Assembly: GCF_016592155.1 (NCBI RefSeq)
Contig: NZ_AP024237.1
Coordinates: 1,302,001-1,366,000, forward strand
From: Mycobacterium heckeshornense
GTDB lineage: Bacteria; Actinomycetota; Actinomycetes; Mycobacteriales; Mycobacteriaceae
Length of the DNA: 64,000 bases
Direction of reading: 5' to 3'
Below the pieces are notes generated by a model, which searched no databases, was not told the DNA's origin, and saw nothing but the letters and a program-made list of their open reading frames with translations. The position numbers and the translations under genes are program-made. Shown in pieces: positions 8,760 to 17,164 of this stretch (the first letter of the stretch is position 1; each line of letters starts with the position of its first letter).

Positions 8760-8777
8760 ATATGCTAAAAATGTCTG
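8753..8777. promoter_or_regulatory. Inverted repeat, candidate TetR operator of the divergent catabolic promoters
   Basis: CAGACAT at 8753-8759 and ATGTCTG at 8771-8777 are perfect inverted half-sites separated by 11 bp. The repeat sits at the annotated start of the P450 gene and within the AT-rich stretch between the P450 and ALDH genes. The cluster's own TetR protein is the obvious candidate binder. No second copy was seen in the window. Confidence 0.5.
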
Positions 8778-8903
8778 GTCAGATTTGTTTACCTCAGCGA
8801 ATCACACTCTGTCAATAGAGCATATCGTGTATATAGGTCCACCTCGCACAAGCTACTGTCATACAGTTTGGATCAATATGTTTGATGCCGAGCAGGGGTC
8901 CCC

Positions 8904-10364
8904 ATGACCGAGGCCTACGCCTTCGTCGACACCTACGGGCACTACATCGATGGCCGCTGGGTGTCGCCCGACAGCGGGCGCTACGACGACGTCGATCCCG
9001 CGACAGAGGACGTGATCGTCGCCGCTCCCGATGCCAGCCCCGACCAAGTCGCCAGCGCGATCGAGGCAGCTCGGCGGGCATTCGACTCCGGCGTGTGGTC
9101 GGGTCTCGCACCCGAGGAACGATCCCGCTGTCTGGGTCAGTTGGGCGCGGCTCTGCTGGAGCGAGCGGACGACTTCTACGCCCTGGCTCAGCTGGAATGG
9201 GGCTGTTCAGCGAATGAGCGGATGTTCCACGTGGAGGGGCCGGCCGTGATGGCCAGCCACGCCAGCGAGCTAGCGACCAAGCCCGTCGAGCAAAAGATGG
9301 ACGCCTGGGGAGCCGACGGCACCACGCTTTTGCGCTACGAGCCTCTTGGAGTGGTTTCGGTCCTGACTCCGTGGAATTTTCCACACACACTGAACACCAT
9401 GAAACTCGGCAGCGCCCTCGCTGCGGGAAACACAGTGGTGCTCAAGCCGTCTCCGCTGACGCCGCTCGCCGGACTGGCGTTGGCGCGAATCATTGACGAG
9501 CACACAGACATACCGCCGGGTGTCGTCAATGTAGTTACGCCGTCGGGTGTCGAGGCGAGCAAGCTGCTCACCACTGACCCGCGGATCGACATGGTCAGTT
9601 TCACCGGCAGTTCGACGGTCGGCCGTGAGGTGATGGCAGGAGCCGCCACCGGAATGAAACGGATCTTGCTGGAATGCGGAGGGAAATCGGCGTGCATTTT
9701 CCTCGATGACCTCGACGTGACTGCCGAGCTGCTCAAACGAGTGCTGTTCGAAAGCCTCACTATGCATGCCGGCCAGGCCTGCATCCTCAACAGCAGGCTT
9801 TTGTTGCCCGCGGCGATGCATGACCATGTCGTCGACGAACTCGCCGAGCTGGCCCGCAGCGTTGTGGTGGGTAACACCACCGATCCGGCTGTCGAGATGG
9901 GTCCGTTGATCAGCCGGGCCCACCTGGAACGGGTAGAGGGCTTCGTCGCGCAGGCCGTGCGAGACGGTGCCACCGTGGTGGCCGGTGGTGCCCGACCCGA
10001 GCATCTCGAACGCGGGTTTTTCTACCAGCCGACCATCATCGTCGATGCTGCGCCCAGTGCGCGCATCGCTCAGGAGGAGGTGTTCGGTCCGGTGCTGACC
10101 GTGCTGCGCTATCGCGACGACGACGAAGCCGTCTCGATAGCCAATGACTCCCAATACGGCCTTGGCGGTGCAATTTGGGGCGGCGACGTTGACCGTGCGG
10201 TCGCGGTTGCCCGCCGTATCCGCACCGGTCAGATCTCGATCAACGGAACGATCGCCGGGGACGCGCCGTTCGGCGGTTTCAAGCAGAGCGGTATCGGCCG
10301 TGAAGGTGGAATGCTGGGTCTGCGGACCTACATGGAGCCCAAGGCGATCGGCGTCCCGGCATGA
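8904..10364 (+). CDS. NAD(P)-dependent aldehyde dehydrogenase
   Basis: The 486-residue enzyme is a complete ALDH-superfamily protein: TPWNFPHTLNTMKLGSAL and VLKPSPLTPL around the cofactor site, catalytic Glu257 in LLECGGKSA, nucleophile Cys293 in GQACILNSR, and C-terminal APFGGFKQSGIGREGG. Its position, divergent from a P450 and overlapping a CoA-transferase (ATGA-type overlap at 10361), suggests it turns the aldehyde made by the P450 into the acid that is then activated. The substrate is inferred from context only. Confidence 0.9.
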   Translation: MTEAYAFVDTYGHYIDGRWVSPDSGRYDDVDPATEDVIVAAPDASPDQVASAIEAARRAFDSGVWSGLAPEERSRCLGQLGAALLERADDFYALAQLEWGCSANERMFHVEGPAVMASHASELATKPVEQKMDAWGADGTTLLRYEPLGVVSVLTPWNFPHTLNTMKLGSALAAGNTVVLKPSPLTPLAGLALARIIDEHTDIPPGVVNVVTPSGVEASKLLTTDPRIDMVSFTGSSTVGREVMAGAATGMKRILLECGGKSACIFLDDLDVTAELLKRVLFESLTMHAGQACILNSRLLLPAAMHDHVVDELAELARSVVVGNTTDPAVEMGPLISRAHLERVEGFVAQAVRDGATVVAGGARPEHLERGFFYQPTIIVDAAPSARIAQEEVFGPVLTVLRYRDDDEAVSIANDSQYGLGGAIWGGDVDRAVAVARRIRTGQISINGTIAGDAPFGGFKQSGIGREGGMLGLRTYMEPKAIGVPA

Positions 10365-12751
10365 CGGGGGCGCTGGCCGGCATACGGGTGGTGGAATTTG
10401 GCACCGAAATCACCGCCCCCTACTGCACCAAGCTGCTGCGCGATCTCGGCGCTGAAGTGTACAAGGTCGAGTCACCCGCCGGCGATCCGTTGCGGCGCTG
10501 GGAGCCTTTTCCCTACGGTGTGCCCGACCCGGATCGCTGCGGCTTGTATGAGTACCTCAATGCCGGAAAGCGCGGCGTTACATTGGATTTCACCCGTCAG
10601 AGCCATGCGATGAAGGCACGTGAGCTGATCGCTGAGGCCGACATCCTGGTGGAGAACCTGCCATCGGGCATGGTTGACCGCTGGGGGATGAACAACGACA
10701 GCCTGCTGCGCATGAATCCTCGTTTGGTGGTCGTGCGCATCTCCGATTTTGGCCGGGAAGGACCGCTGCACGATCGTCAAACCACCTCGTTGACGCTGCA
10801 AGCGGCATCGGGCTGGGTCAACACGCGTGAATTCGGTCGTCCGCCGGTCCAGGCAGGCGCTCGTATCCCCGAGTATGTGGCAGGTGGCTATGCAGCTCTG
10901 GGCGCCCTGACCGCGCTGCGCATCGCGCGCGGCGTTGCAAGCCAACTCGTCGAGGTGGACGTATCGACGTTCGAGTCGTTGCTGTCCGCGCTGCCCTACC
11001 CGATGTTGATGGCGGAACGCCTTAAACGGCTTGGCCTTCCTACCAACACCCGCGCAGCGCCGATGCTGGGGATTATGCGCGCCGCCGACGGATGGGTCGG
11101 GATCAACTGCCTGACCGGCCAACACTGGCTGGATGTGTGCGCGATGGTCGGTCTGCCGGAATTCGGAGAGCACCAGCTCGCGATCATGTCGGGTGGGCCC
11201 GAGCGTGACGAGTTCTTCGCGAAGGTACAGCCATGGCTAGACGAACAAACCGTCGCCGAGATCGTCGAGCTCAGCCAGGCGATGCGGATACCAGCCGCGC
11301 CGGTCACCGACGGCGCGTCAATTCTGAGCTGTCCGCAGTACAGTGAGCGCGGCTTCTTCATTTACGGCGGCAGCGAGAGCTGGCGGTTTTGCCGCCCGGG
11401 TGCGCCGTTCCGGTTGTCTAAAACTCCGCCGGCCGCACCCGGTTGCGCACCCCGGCTCGGAGACATGACAGCCGACGATACCAGTGTCGTCAAACACGCG
11501 AAAAGTGTTGATCCGTCGATTAACACCGCTCTGCCATTCGCCGGATTGAAGATTCTCGACCTGAGTACATTCTGGGCAGGTGCTTACCTGACGTGCTACT
11601 TGGGCGCGCTGGGGGCGGATGTGATCAAGGTGGAGTCGATCCAGCGGCCCGACGGGCATCGGTTCTCAGGTGCCCTGCTGCGTGAAGGCGACGACTGGTA
11701 CGAGCGCGGACCGCTATGGCAGGGAACAAACCTCAACAAACGCGACCTCACTCTGGATCTGAATTCGACACGGGGGCGTGAGATCGCGATGCGGCTTGCC
11801 TCTAACGCCGATGTTGTGGTGGAGAACTTTTCGCCGCGGGTTATCGAGAACTTCGGCCTGGACTACGACTCGGTGGCGGCCGTCAATCCTGACATCATCA
11901 TGGTGCGCATGCCGGGTTTCGGTCTGCACGGGCCGTGGCGCGACTACGTCGGCTGGGCGTTGAATATTGAGCAACTTTCCGGAATGGCTGCTGTCACAGG
12001 CTATCCGGATGGTCCACCGTGCAGTTTGCAGGGTCCTGCCGATCCGATTGCCGGTGTGCACGCCGGCATCGCCTTGCTGGCAGCGCTGAATCATCGGGAC
12101 CGCAGCGGCGAAGGGCAGCTGATCGAAGTCGCACAGATTGAGGTCGGTGCGGCAGTGACTGCGGAGCCGATTATCGAATACTCGCTGACCGGGGTCGTTT
12201 CACCGCGTGAAGGCAACCGGCACCGTAGCTACGCCCAGGGTGTCTATCCGACGCGGGTGGCGGACGAGTGGGTTGCATTGTCCGTGCGCGACGACACCGA
12301 CTGGGCTGCACTGGTCGAGGCAATGGGTGCACCGCAATTGGGCGCCGACGAACGTTTCGCCTCGGCGCGGCGGCGTCGGGACAATCACGACGAGTTCGAC
12401 GAAGTCGTCAGCCGCTGGACCCGCACACTGAGCGCGGACGAGGTCGTGGAGGCGGCTACGGCTGGCGGTGTCCCCGCCGAGCGGGTACTGACCCCTGACC
12501 GTATGTATGAGTCGGCGCAATTGGAGGCTCGCGGCTACTACGAGTCGATCGATCACCCGATCACGGGTACCCACCGTTATCCCGGGTGGCCATTTCGCAT
12601 CACCCCTGGCCCGCCGCGGCACCATCGTCTGCCGCCGCCAACCCTCGGTCAGCACAACGCGGAAATTCTCAAAGGACTGGGCCTAACCGATGAGGCGTTG
12701 GTGGAGCTGGAAAACCAGCGGGTGATCGGTCAGCGCCTAGCCAACGCATGA
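10361..12751 (+). CDS. Fused tandem class III (CaiB/BaiF) CoA-transferase
   Basis: The 796-residue protein is two CaiB/BaiF domains head to tail (about 1-365 and 390-796), each opening with a GIRVVEFG/GLKILDLS-type strand and a LGADVIKVE block. Class III enzymes exchange CoA between acids through an aspartyl-CoA thioester. In the C-terminal domain the Asp is present (D561 in QGPADPIAGVHAG); the equivalent in the N-terminal domain is Glu171 (ARIPEYVAGG), so only one half may be catalytic. Its likely role is to activate the acid produced by the P450 and ALDH. The length resembles the fused M. tuberculosis protein Rv1866. Confidence 0.88.
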   Translation: MTGALAGIRVVEFGTEITAPYCTKLLRDLGAEVYKVESPAGDPLRRWEPFPYGVPDPDRCGLYEYLNAGKRGVTLDFTRQSHAMKARELIAEADILVENLPSGMVDRWGMNNDSLLRMNPRLVVVRISDFGREGPLHDRQTTSLTLQAASGWVNTREFGRPPVQAGARIPEYVAGGYAALGALTALRIARGVASQLVEVDVSTFESLLSALPYPMLMAERLKRLGLPTNTRAAPMLGIMRAADGWVGINCLTGQHWLDVCAMVGLPEFGEHQLAIMSGGPERDEFFAKVQPWLDEQTVAEIVELSQAMRIPAAPVTDGASILSCPQYSERGFFIYGGSESWRFCRPGAPFRLSKTPPAAPGCAPRLGDMTADDTSVVKHAKSVDPSINTALPFAGLKILDLSTFWAGAYLTCYLGALGADVIKVESIQRPDGHRFSGALLREGDDWYERGPLWQGTNLNKRDLTLDLNSTRGREIAMRLASNADVVVENFSPRVIENFGLDYDSVAAVNPDIIMVRMPGFGLHGPWRDYVGWALNIEQLSGMAAVTGYPDGPPCSLQGPADPIAGVHAGIALLAALNHRDRSGEGQLIEVAQIEVGAAVTAEPIIEYSLTGVVSPREGNRHRSYAQGVYPTRVADEWVALSVRDDTDWAALVEAMGAPQLGADERFASARRRRDNHDEFDEVVSRWTRTLSADEVVEAATAGGVPAERVLTPDRMYESAQLEARGYYESIDHPITGTHRYPGWPFRITPGPPRHHRLPPPTLGQHNAEILKGLGLTDEALVELENQRVIGQRLANA

Positions 12752-12760
12752 CCGATGAGC

Positions 12761-13303
12761 TCAGGGCCGCTCGCTTACCATCATCGCGATCGTGTCGACC
12801 ACACATGCCGGCCGGTCCGAACCCTCGACTTCGACGGTCACCCGCACCGTTGCCCGGCCACCGTTGGCCGATCGCTCCAGCTTGACCAGCTCTGCACCTG
12901 CCCGGATACGCGAGCCAACCGGCACCGGGGCCGGAAATCGAAGTTTGTCGACCCCGTAGTTCACCTGCATCGACAGCCCGGTGACCTGGTAAATCTCCTT
13001 GACGAGAAGGGGCACTAACGACAAGGTCAGGTAGCCGTGGGCAATAGTTGTCCCATACGGTCCGGCCGCGGCCCTTTCGGGGTCGACATGTATCCACTGA
13101 TGATCGCCGGTGGCTTGGGCGAACAGGTCGATCTGCTGTTGGGTGACCTCATGCCAGTCGCTATAACCAAGGTGTTGCCCCAGTTGGGCCTCGAATGCCG
13201 AAATCCCCTCGTATACAGCGGGAATCGCCGCATCGCGGTCAGGCGGGCACATGAATGCCCAGCAGGTACAACTGGTCGCCCATGCCGAAAACGGGGCAAG
13301 CAA
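12761..13303 (-). CDS. MaoC-type (R)-enoyl-CoA hydratase
   Basis: This single hot-dog hydratase carries the complete hydratase-2 signature ATGDHQWIHVDPERAAAGP followed by TTIAHGYLTLSL, so it should be catalytically competent on its own. It is convergent with the CoA-transferase gene, ending 10 bp beyond it. Family members normally begin shortly before the motif seen here as FEAQLGQHLGYSDW, so the first 20-30 residues of the longest frame are doubtful; an internal ATG at 13252 is possible, but neither has a clear ribosome site. It may serve the same acyl-CoA pathway. Confidence 0.8.
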   Translation of the reverse strand: MLAPFSAWATSCTCWAFMCPPDRDAAIPAVYEGISAFEAQLGQHLGYSDWHEVTQQQIDLFAQATGDHQWIHVDPERAAAGPYGTTIAHGYLTLSLVPLLVKEIYQVTGLSMQVNYGVDKLRFPAPVPVGSRIRAGAELVKLERSANGGRATVRVTVEVEGSDRPACVVDTIAMMVSERP

Positions 13304-13336
13304 GCGAACGTGGTGACACCGCCCCGATCCTCCCGG

Positions 13337-13376
13337 TGATAATATCTATATGCGCTTTTAGAGAATGATATTATCA
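13337..13376. promoter_or_regulatory. Perfect 10-bp inverted repeat, candidate operator
   Basis: TGATAATATC at 13337-13346 and GATATTATCA at 13367-13376 are exact inverted copies separated by 20 bp, in an unusually AT-rich stretch just upstream of the MaoC hydratase gene. The arrangement suits a dimeric repressor; the TetR genes at 2006 and 14404 are candidates. The rest of 13304-13721 (about 420 bp) contains no convincing gene. Confidence 0.45.
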
Positions 13377-13721
13377 TATTTCCTGGCAACATCCACAGAC
13401 GACAGCCAGTGCATGTTGGTGCCGATACGTTGGCACCGACGATGGCGTAATACCAAGGTTTCGGAGCAATGCACTACCTTGACGCCACCGTGCGTGCCGC
13501 AAGCCGCAGGCCGGCGATGTTCGGAATTGCTTCGCGTCTTGGTTGCTTTGCGGGCGCAGGCAGACCGGCCGGCCTGCGGCCCGATGACGCCACCCTGGCA
13601 TTCCTGCGCGACCAACGCAGACATGATGTGGCCGAGAAAGTGCTTCAGGGTCCTAACGGTATAGGAATATTCATTAGCGAAATCGGAAGTAGATGTTCTG
13701 ATATCGACTGAAAGGGCTGTT

Positions 13722-14159
13722 GTGCAACTGTGGGAGCTAGAAATCCGGGAGTCGGCGAGACAGACCCTGGCCGAGTACACCGCGGCAACCGATAGCTTCG
13801 ACCTCAAAGCGCTTGCGGCCTGCTTCGCTCCTGACGGTGTACTGGAATTCACTGGCGGACAACCCATCGCAGGACGGGACGCAATCGAGACCGGGCTTCG
13901 CGCCCAGATGGAGGTTTCCCGCTCCGCGTCGCGTCGGGCACCGAAGTACGTGCGACACCACCTCGCCAGTATTCGATTCTCAGCCGTCGAGAGGAACCGG
14001 GTCGATGTGACGAGCTATTTCGCTGTGTATACCGACATCGGCCTTGATCACTGGGGCAGGTATCGTGACGTGCTGATCCCCGCCGAGGGCCGTTGGCTCC
14101 TCGCCTCCCGGAAGATCGCCGTCGATGGCTTTTCCGGCGAGAGCTTGATGGCTCCTTGA
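13722..14159 (+). CDS. SnoaL-like / NTF2-fold protein
   Basis: The 145-residue protein has the cone-shaped NTF2-like pattern: an N-terminal helix (LAEYTAATDSFDLKALAACF), FAPDGVLEFTGGQPIAGRDAI, and a C-terminal sheet (VTSYFAVYTDIGLDHWGRYRDVL, then GRWLLASRKI). Such proteins are small isomerases, dehydratases or ligand binders, and 3-oxosteroid isomerases belong to the same fold, but no catalytic set can be assigned. The GTG start is preceded by AAAGGG. Confidence 0.75.
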   Translation: MQLWELEIRESARQTLAEYTAATDSFDLKALAACFAPDGVLEFTGGQPIAGRDAIETGLRAQMEVSRSASRRAPKYVRHHLASIRFSAVERNRVDVTSYFAVYTDIGLDHWGRYRDVLIPAEGRWLLASRKIAVDGFSGESLMAP

Positions 14160-14403
14160 GACTGATGAATTCCTGGCGGGCCGCAATCGGTGGCGAGAAT
14201 GTTGGGCTGCGGAACCCGCGAACCGGGACGCGGTAGCTGTCCCCGGGCCTTCCTGGCGAAGCGGCGACATCAGTGGGGGTTGCTGATCTGGATTCCTGCC
14301 CCTGCAATGTGTGAGAATACGAATTCACGAAAGCAACAAACACCGTTGACACACCTCGTGGCCACAGTGCGGTGCCGTAATAGTCGCGTATCCTGAGGTC
14401 ATC

Positions 14404-15192
14404 ATGAAAAGCCAAAACGGTGACGACCGAGAGCTCGGGGACGCCGAGGAGCCCGGCAGCGGTGCGATCAAGTTGTCGAGCAAATGGCAGGAACGGACGC
14501 TCGAGCGCCGGTTGAGCAACGCACGAGCGCGCGCGCTTGCCAGGAGCTCGCGGTTCCTGGCGACCGCTCTCGAGCTGGTCCAGGAGTCCGGCCGCGCGGA
14601 CTTCACCATCCAGACGCTCATCGACCGGTCGAACTTAAGCTTGCGTGCCTTCTACCAGCACTTCGCCGGAAAAGAGGAGCTGTTACTCGCACTGTACGAG
14701 AACGTCACGAGCCAATTCACGGAGGACATCAGGCAGGAAGTCGCCGCCGCCGATGGCCCGATGGAGCAGCTGGAGGCATTCTGTCGAGGGTTTTTGTCGC
14801 GCGCGGAGTCGTCCCAGAAAATGGGCGGTCGCGTCGCGACGATCTACAACCTGAGCCTCGAGATCGAGCGACCCGCTGATTTCGCCAAGGTATGGGAGCC
14901 GCTGCAGAAGCTGCTCACCAGAATCCTCACCGACTGCTCGCGTGCCGGATTGGTCCGCAAAGACCTCAGCCCCGCTCAGCTGACAGCGCTGCTGAACGCC
15001 ACTTTGACGTCCCTCGCCCAGATCGGCGTATTCCAGGTCGGGACCCGCGGCGCGAACCTGACCGAAGACGACATGTGGGCCTGGTGCCGGCAAGCGGTCA
15101 GTCCGCCCGCCGTCGACAAAACCAAGACCGGCACTGCTAAGACGACCCGGCGCCCTGCAAGTGGTCGACGGGTCAAGAAGCTAACGGGGTAA
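14404..15192 (+). CDS. TetR-family transcriptional regulator
   Basis: The 262-residue regulator has a long charged N-terminal extension (about 40 residues), then a TetR HTH domain (FLATALELVQESGRADFTIQ and NLSLRAFYQHFAGKEELL), a helical ligand domain and a basic Lys/Arg/Thr-rich tail. The 245 bp upstream hold no gene and should contain its promoter. The target is unknown; nearby candidates are the SnoaL gene and the now-decayed acyl-CoA genes to its right. The 3' end overlaps the antisense tail of the acyl-CoA dehydrogenase remnant. Confidence 0.82.
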   Translation: MKSQNGDDRELGDAEEPGSGAIKLSSKWQERTLERRLSNARARALARSSRFLATALELVQESGRADFTIQTLIDRSNLSLRAFYQHFAGKEELLLALYENVTSQFTEDIRQEVAAADGPMEQLEAFCRGFLSRAESSQKMGGRVATIYNLSLEIERPADFAKVWEPLQKLLTRILTDCSRAGLVRKDLSPAQLTALLNATLTSLAQIGVFQVGTRGANLTEDDMWAWCRQAVSPPAVDKTKTGTAKTTRRPASGRRVKKLTG

Positions 15193-15545
15193 CCCGAGAC
15201 CGCGCAGAGCGGTGATCGTGCGCGGTGTCTTGCTCACCGGAATAAATTCTTGTTCCCACCGACAATCTCACCGAATGCTCAAAGCAGCGGTTTCTACAGC
15301 AGTGGAGTCGAAGCAGCTGCGCAGCGCGCCCAGTCCGACGAGATCATTTGCATCCTGTGCGGCACAGACCAGCGCCCAAGGTACTGAACAGCTTCGACAT
15401 CGGTCCCTCGGCGATCGACGCATGGTCCTGCTCGCCGATCTAGATGCAGCGATGCTGCAGCAGTGGGGCGACTTCGAGTTCGATGGCAATTCTCGCCAGT
15501 CGACGGCGCACATTGTCGTGCTTCCCGCCAATGAGCCCGCGCCGT
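15181..15545 (-). pseudogene. Acyl-CoA dehydrogenase C-terminal remnant
   Basis: Minus-strand translation over several frames gives a decayed acyl-CoA dehydrogenase C-terminus: RRRLARIAIELEVAPLLQH, a stop, IGEQDHASIAEGPMSKLFST, a frameshift, and finally TALRGLGLPR before a TAG. Family members read close to SIAEGPMSKLFSTEAY and end in GLGLPR. Multiple stops and shifts rule out function. About 140 bp between this and the next remnant shows nothing recognisable. Confidence 0.7.
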
Positions 15546-15686
15546 TTTAGAGTCCTGTGGCCCACGGCTGGGCTGGAATGGACGATGGAACGCGGGCCGT
15601 GCTAGACCTCGGCGACCTCCTCGTCGATGACGACGCCGTGGAGGATCGCTGGCTGGGATTTCAGCAAGCCTCCTTACCGCCTCGTG

Positions 15687-15985
15687 CGCAGGCCAAGCTA
15701 CGGTCTTGGTCTGGGTGAAGATCGCCAGCCCTTCAAAACGCACTGCCCGCCGATACCGGATTGTTTGTAGCCGCCAAACGGGGCGTCAGCGCCGCACCAC
15801 GGTCCGCTGTTGATGCCCAGCGTCCCAGTACGAATGCGACACGCTACGGCCTTGGCGCGGTTAAGACCTGACGCGAACACGACACCGGAGAGCTCATAGA
15901 TGGACTCGTTGGCGATTCTGACCGCATCGTCATCGTCCTTAAACCCAGTTACCGAGAGAACTGGTCGAGAATTATCGTACGTCAT
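15687..15985 (-). pseudogene. Aldehyde dehydrogenase C-terminal remnant
   Basis: The minus strand encodes FKDDDDAVRIANESIYELSG, then NRAKAVACRIRTGTLGINSG and APFGGYKQSGIG, the classic C-terminal third of an aldehyde dehydrogenase. The frame shifts near 15740 and the end continues as TQTKTVAWPA in another frame. The catalytic domain is missing. Together with the adjacent dehydrogenase remnant it marks a second, lost acyl-chain oxidation cluster. The 320 bp from 15986 to 16307 contain no supported gene. Confidence 0.75.
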
Positions 15986-16307
15986 ATACGGAGATGTATA
16001 TTTCCGCCAGCTGATCATCGCTGGTCGTTTTGCGCCGGGGGAGTGGGGCTGCGCAGGATCCCGTCCCGCACACTTGCCGCGGCCGCGCGCGATCCGTATT
16101 CGTTGTGTGACCGGGCACAAGCATGCGTCTTCCACCGGTGGGTCCGCCTCCTCGCGGCCCCTCCTCATGTCTGCCAGCGCGCCGCAGCCCACGCCGCGAT
16201 GGCTGACGCGAAGACCTGGAGTCTGGGTCGATAAAAATCGAGTTGGCCGACTTTCATCTGGGCGAACCTGCCGCGCCGGACCCGGCGTCGATGGCAGGCT
16301 GGCGGTT

Positions 16308-17147
16308 ATGTCCGAGCCGTTATTTGAACCCGTCGAGCATCCACCGCGGCGCGGCGCCCCGCCCTGGCCGTTGTCGCTGACCGACCCCGCGCGCGCTGCG
16401 CTGGAGTTCGGGCTGCTGGTCGGGGCACTGCCGCTGCGGCGAGCGGTACCGACCGGGGACGGGCACCCGGTCCTGGTGCTGCCCGGCCTGCTGGCCGGCG
16501 ATGGCTCCACCCTGGTGCTACGGCGCATCCTGAGGCGCCTCGGCTATCGGGTGCATGGTTGGCGGTTGGGTCGCAACATCGGCCCGACGGCCGAAGCGGT
16601 TGCCGGCATGGGGGAGCGCCTGCAAGACTTGCACGCTCGGTACCGCGCTCCGGTTAGCGTGATCGGGTGGAGCCTCGGCGGCATTTATGCACGGGCTATG
16701 GGCCGCCGCCGTCCGGAGGCGATACGCCAGGTGATCACGCTGGGCACCCCGTTTCGCTTGGCTGACCACAACCAGACCCGCGCCAGCGCAGCGTTCAACC
16801 GCTTTTCCCACCTGCATATCGAGCGGGGCCGAGTGCCGTTGGAGCTGGAAACCGAGCCCCTGCCGGTGCCGTCGACGTCGATCTACTCCAAATGTGACGG
16901 TGTGGTGGCCTGGCAGGCCTGTCTGGATATGCCGTCGCCGCGTGCCGAAAACATTGCGGTGATCGGCAGCCACTTTGGCTACGGCCACAACCCCGCGGTG
17001 ATCTGGGCCGTCGCCGACCGGCTAGCCCAGCCTCGCGCCAAGTGGACGCCGTTCCGGTCGCCTGCGGTGCTGCGGCCACTGTTTCCGCAGCCGGATACGC
17101 CAGCCGAGTCGCCCTCACCGGCCGATTCACGAATCCGTCTCGCCTAG
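16308..17147 (+). CDS. Alpha/beta hydrolase (PGAP1/lipase-like)
   Basis: The 279-residue protein has a typical alpha/beta-hydrolase core: oxyanion region VLVLPGLLAGDGSTLVLR, nucleophile elbow GWSLGG (Ser about residue 121), and a late His in IGSHFGYGHNP. It probably hydrolyses an ester, perhaps a lipid, in the cytoplasm; no signal peptide is visible. The ATG at 16308 fits the conserved start of the fold; the open frame extends further upstream but with non-protein-like composition. The gene ends 17 bp before the acyl-CoA ligase start, suggesting a shared transcript. Confidence 0.82.
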   Translation: MSEPLFEPVEHPPRRGAPPWPLSLTDPARAALEFGLLVGALPLRRAVPTGDGHPVLVLPGLLAGDGSTLVLRRILRRLGYRVHGWRLGRNIGPTAEAVAGMGERLQDLHARYRAPVSVIGWSLGGIYARAMGRRRPEAIRQVITLGTPFRLADHNQTRASAAFNRFSHLHIERGRVPLELETEPLPVPSTSIYSKCDGVVAWQACLDMPSPRAENIAVIGSHFGYGHNPAVIWAVADRLAQPRAKWTPFRSPAVLRPLFPQPDTPAESPSPADSRIRLA

Positions 17148-17164
17148 CCGTCGAGGAGCAATTG

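Noticed and set aside
13365..13664. 99-codon open frame in the MaoC-SnoaL gap
   Set aside because: No ribosome site or family features, and Cys/Arg-rich composition; it starts inside the inverted repeat.
15900..16307. Upstream extension of the alpha/beta hydrolase frame
   Set aside because: It overlaps the aldehyde dehydrogenase remnant and does not resemble a hydrolase N-terminus; the ATG at 16308 fits the family.
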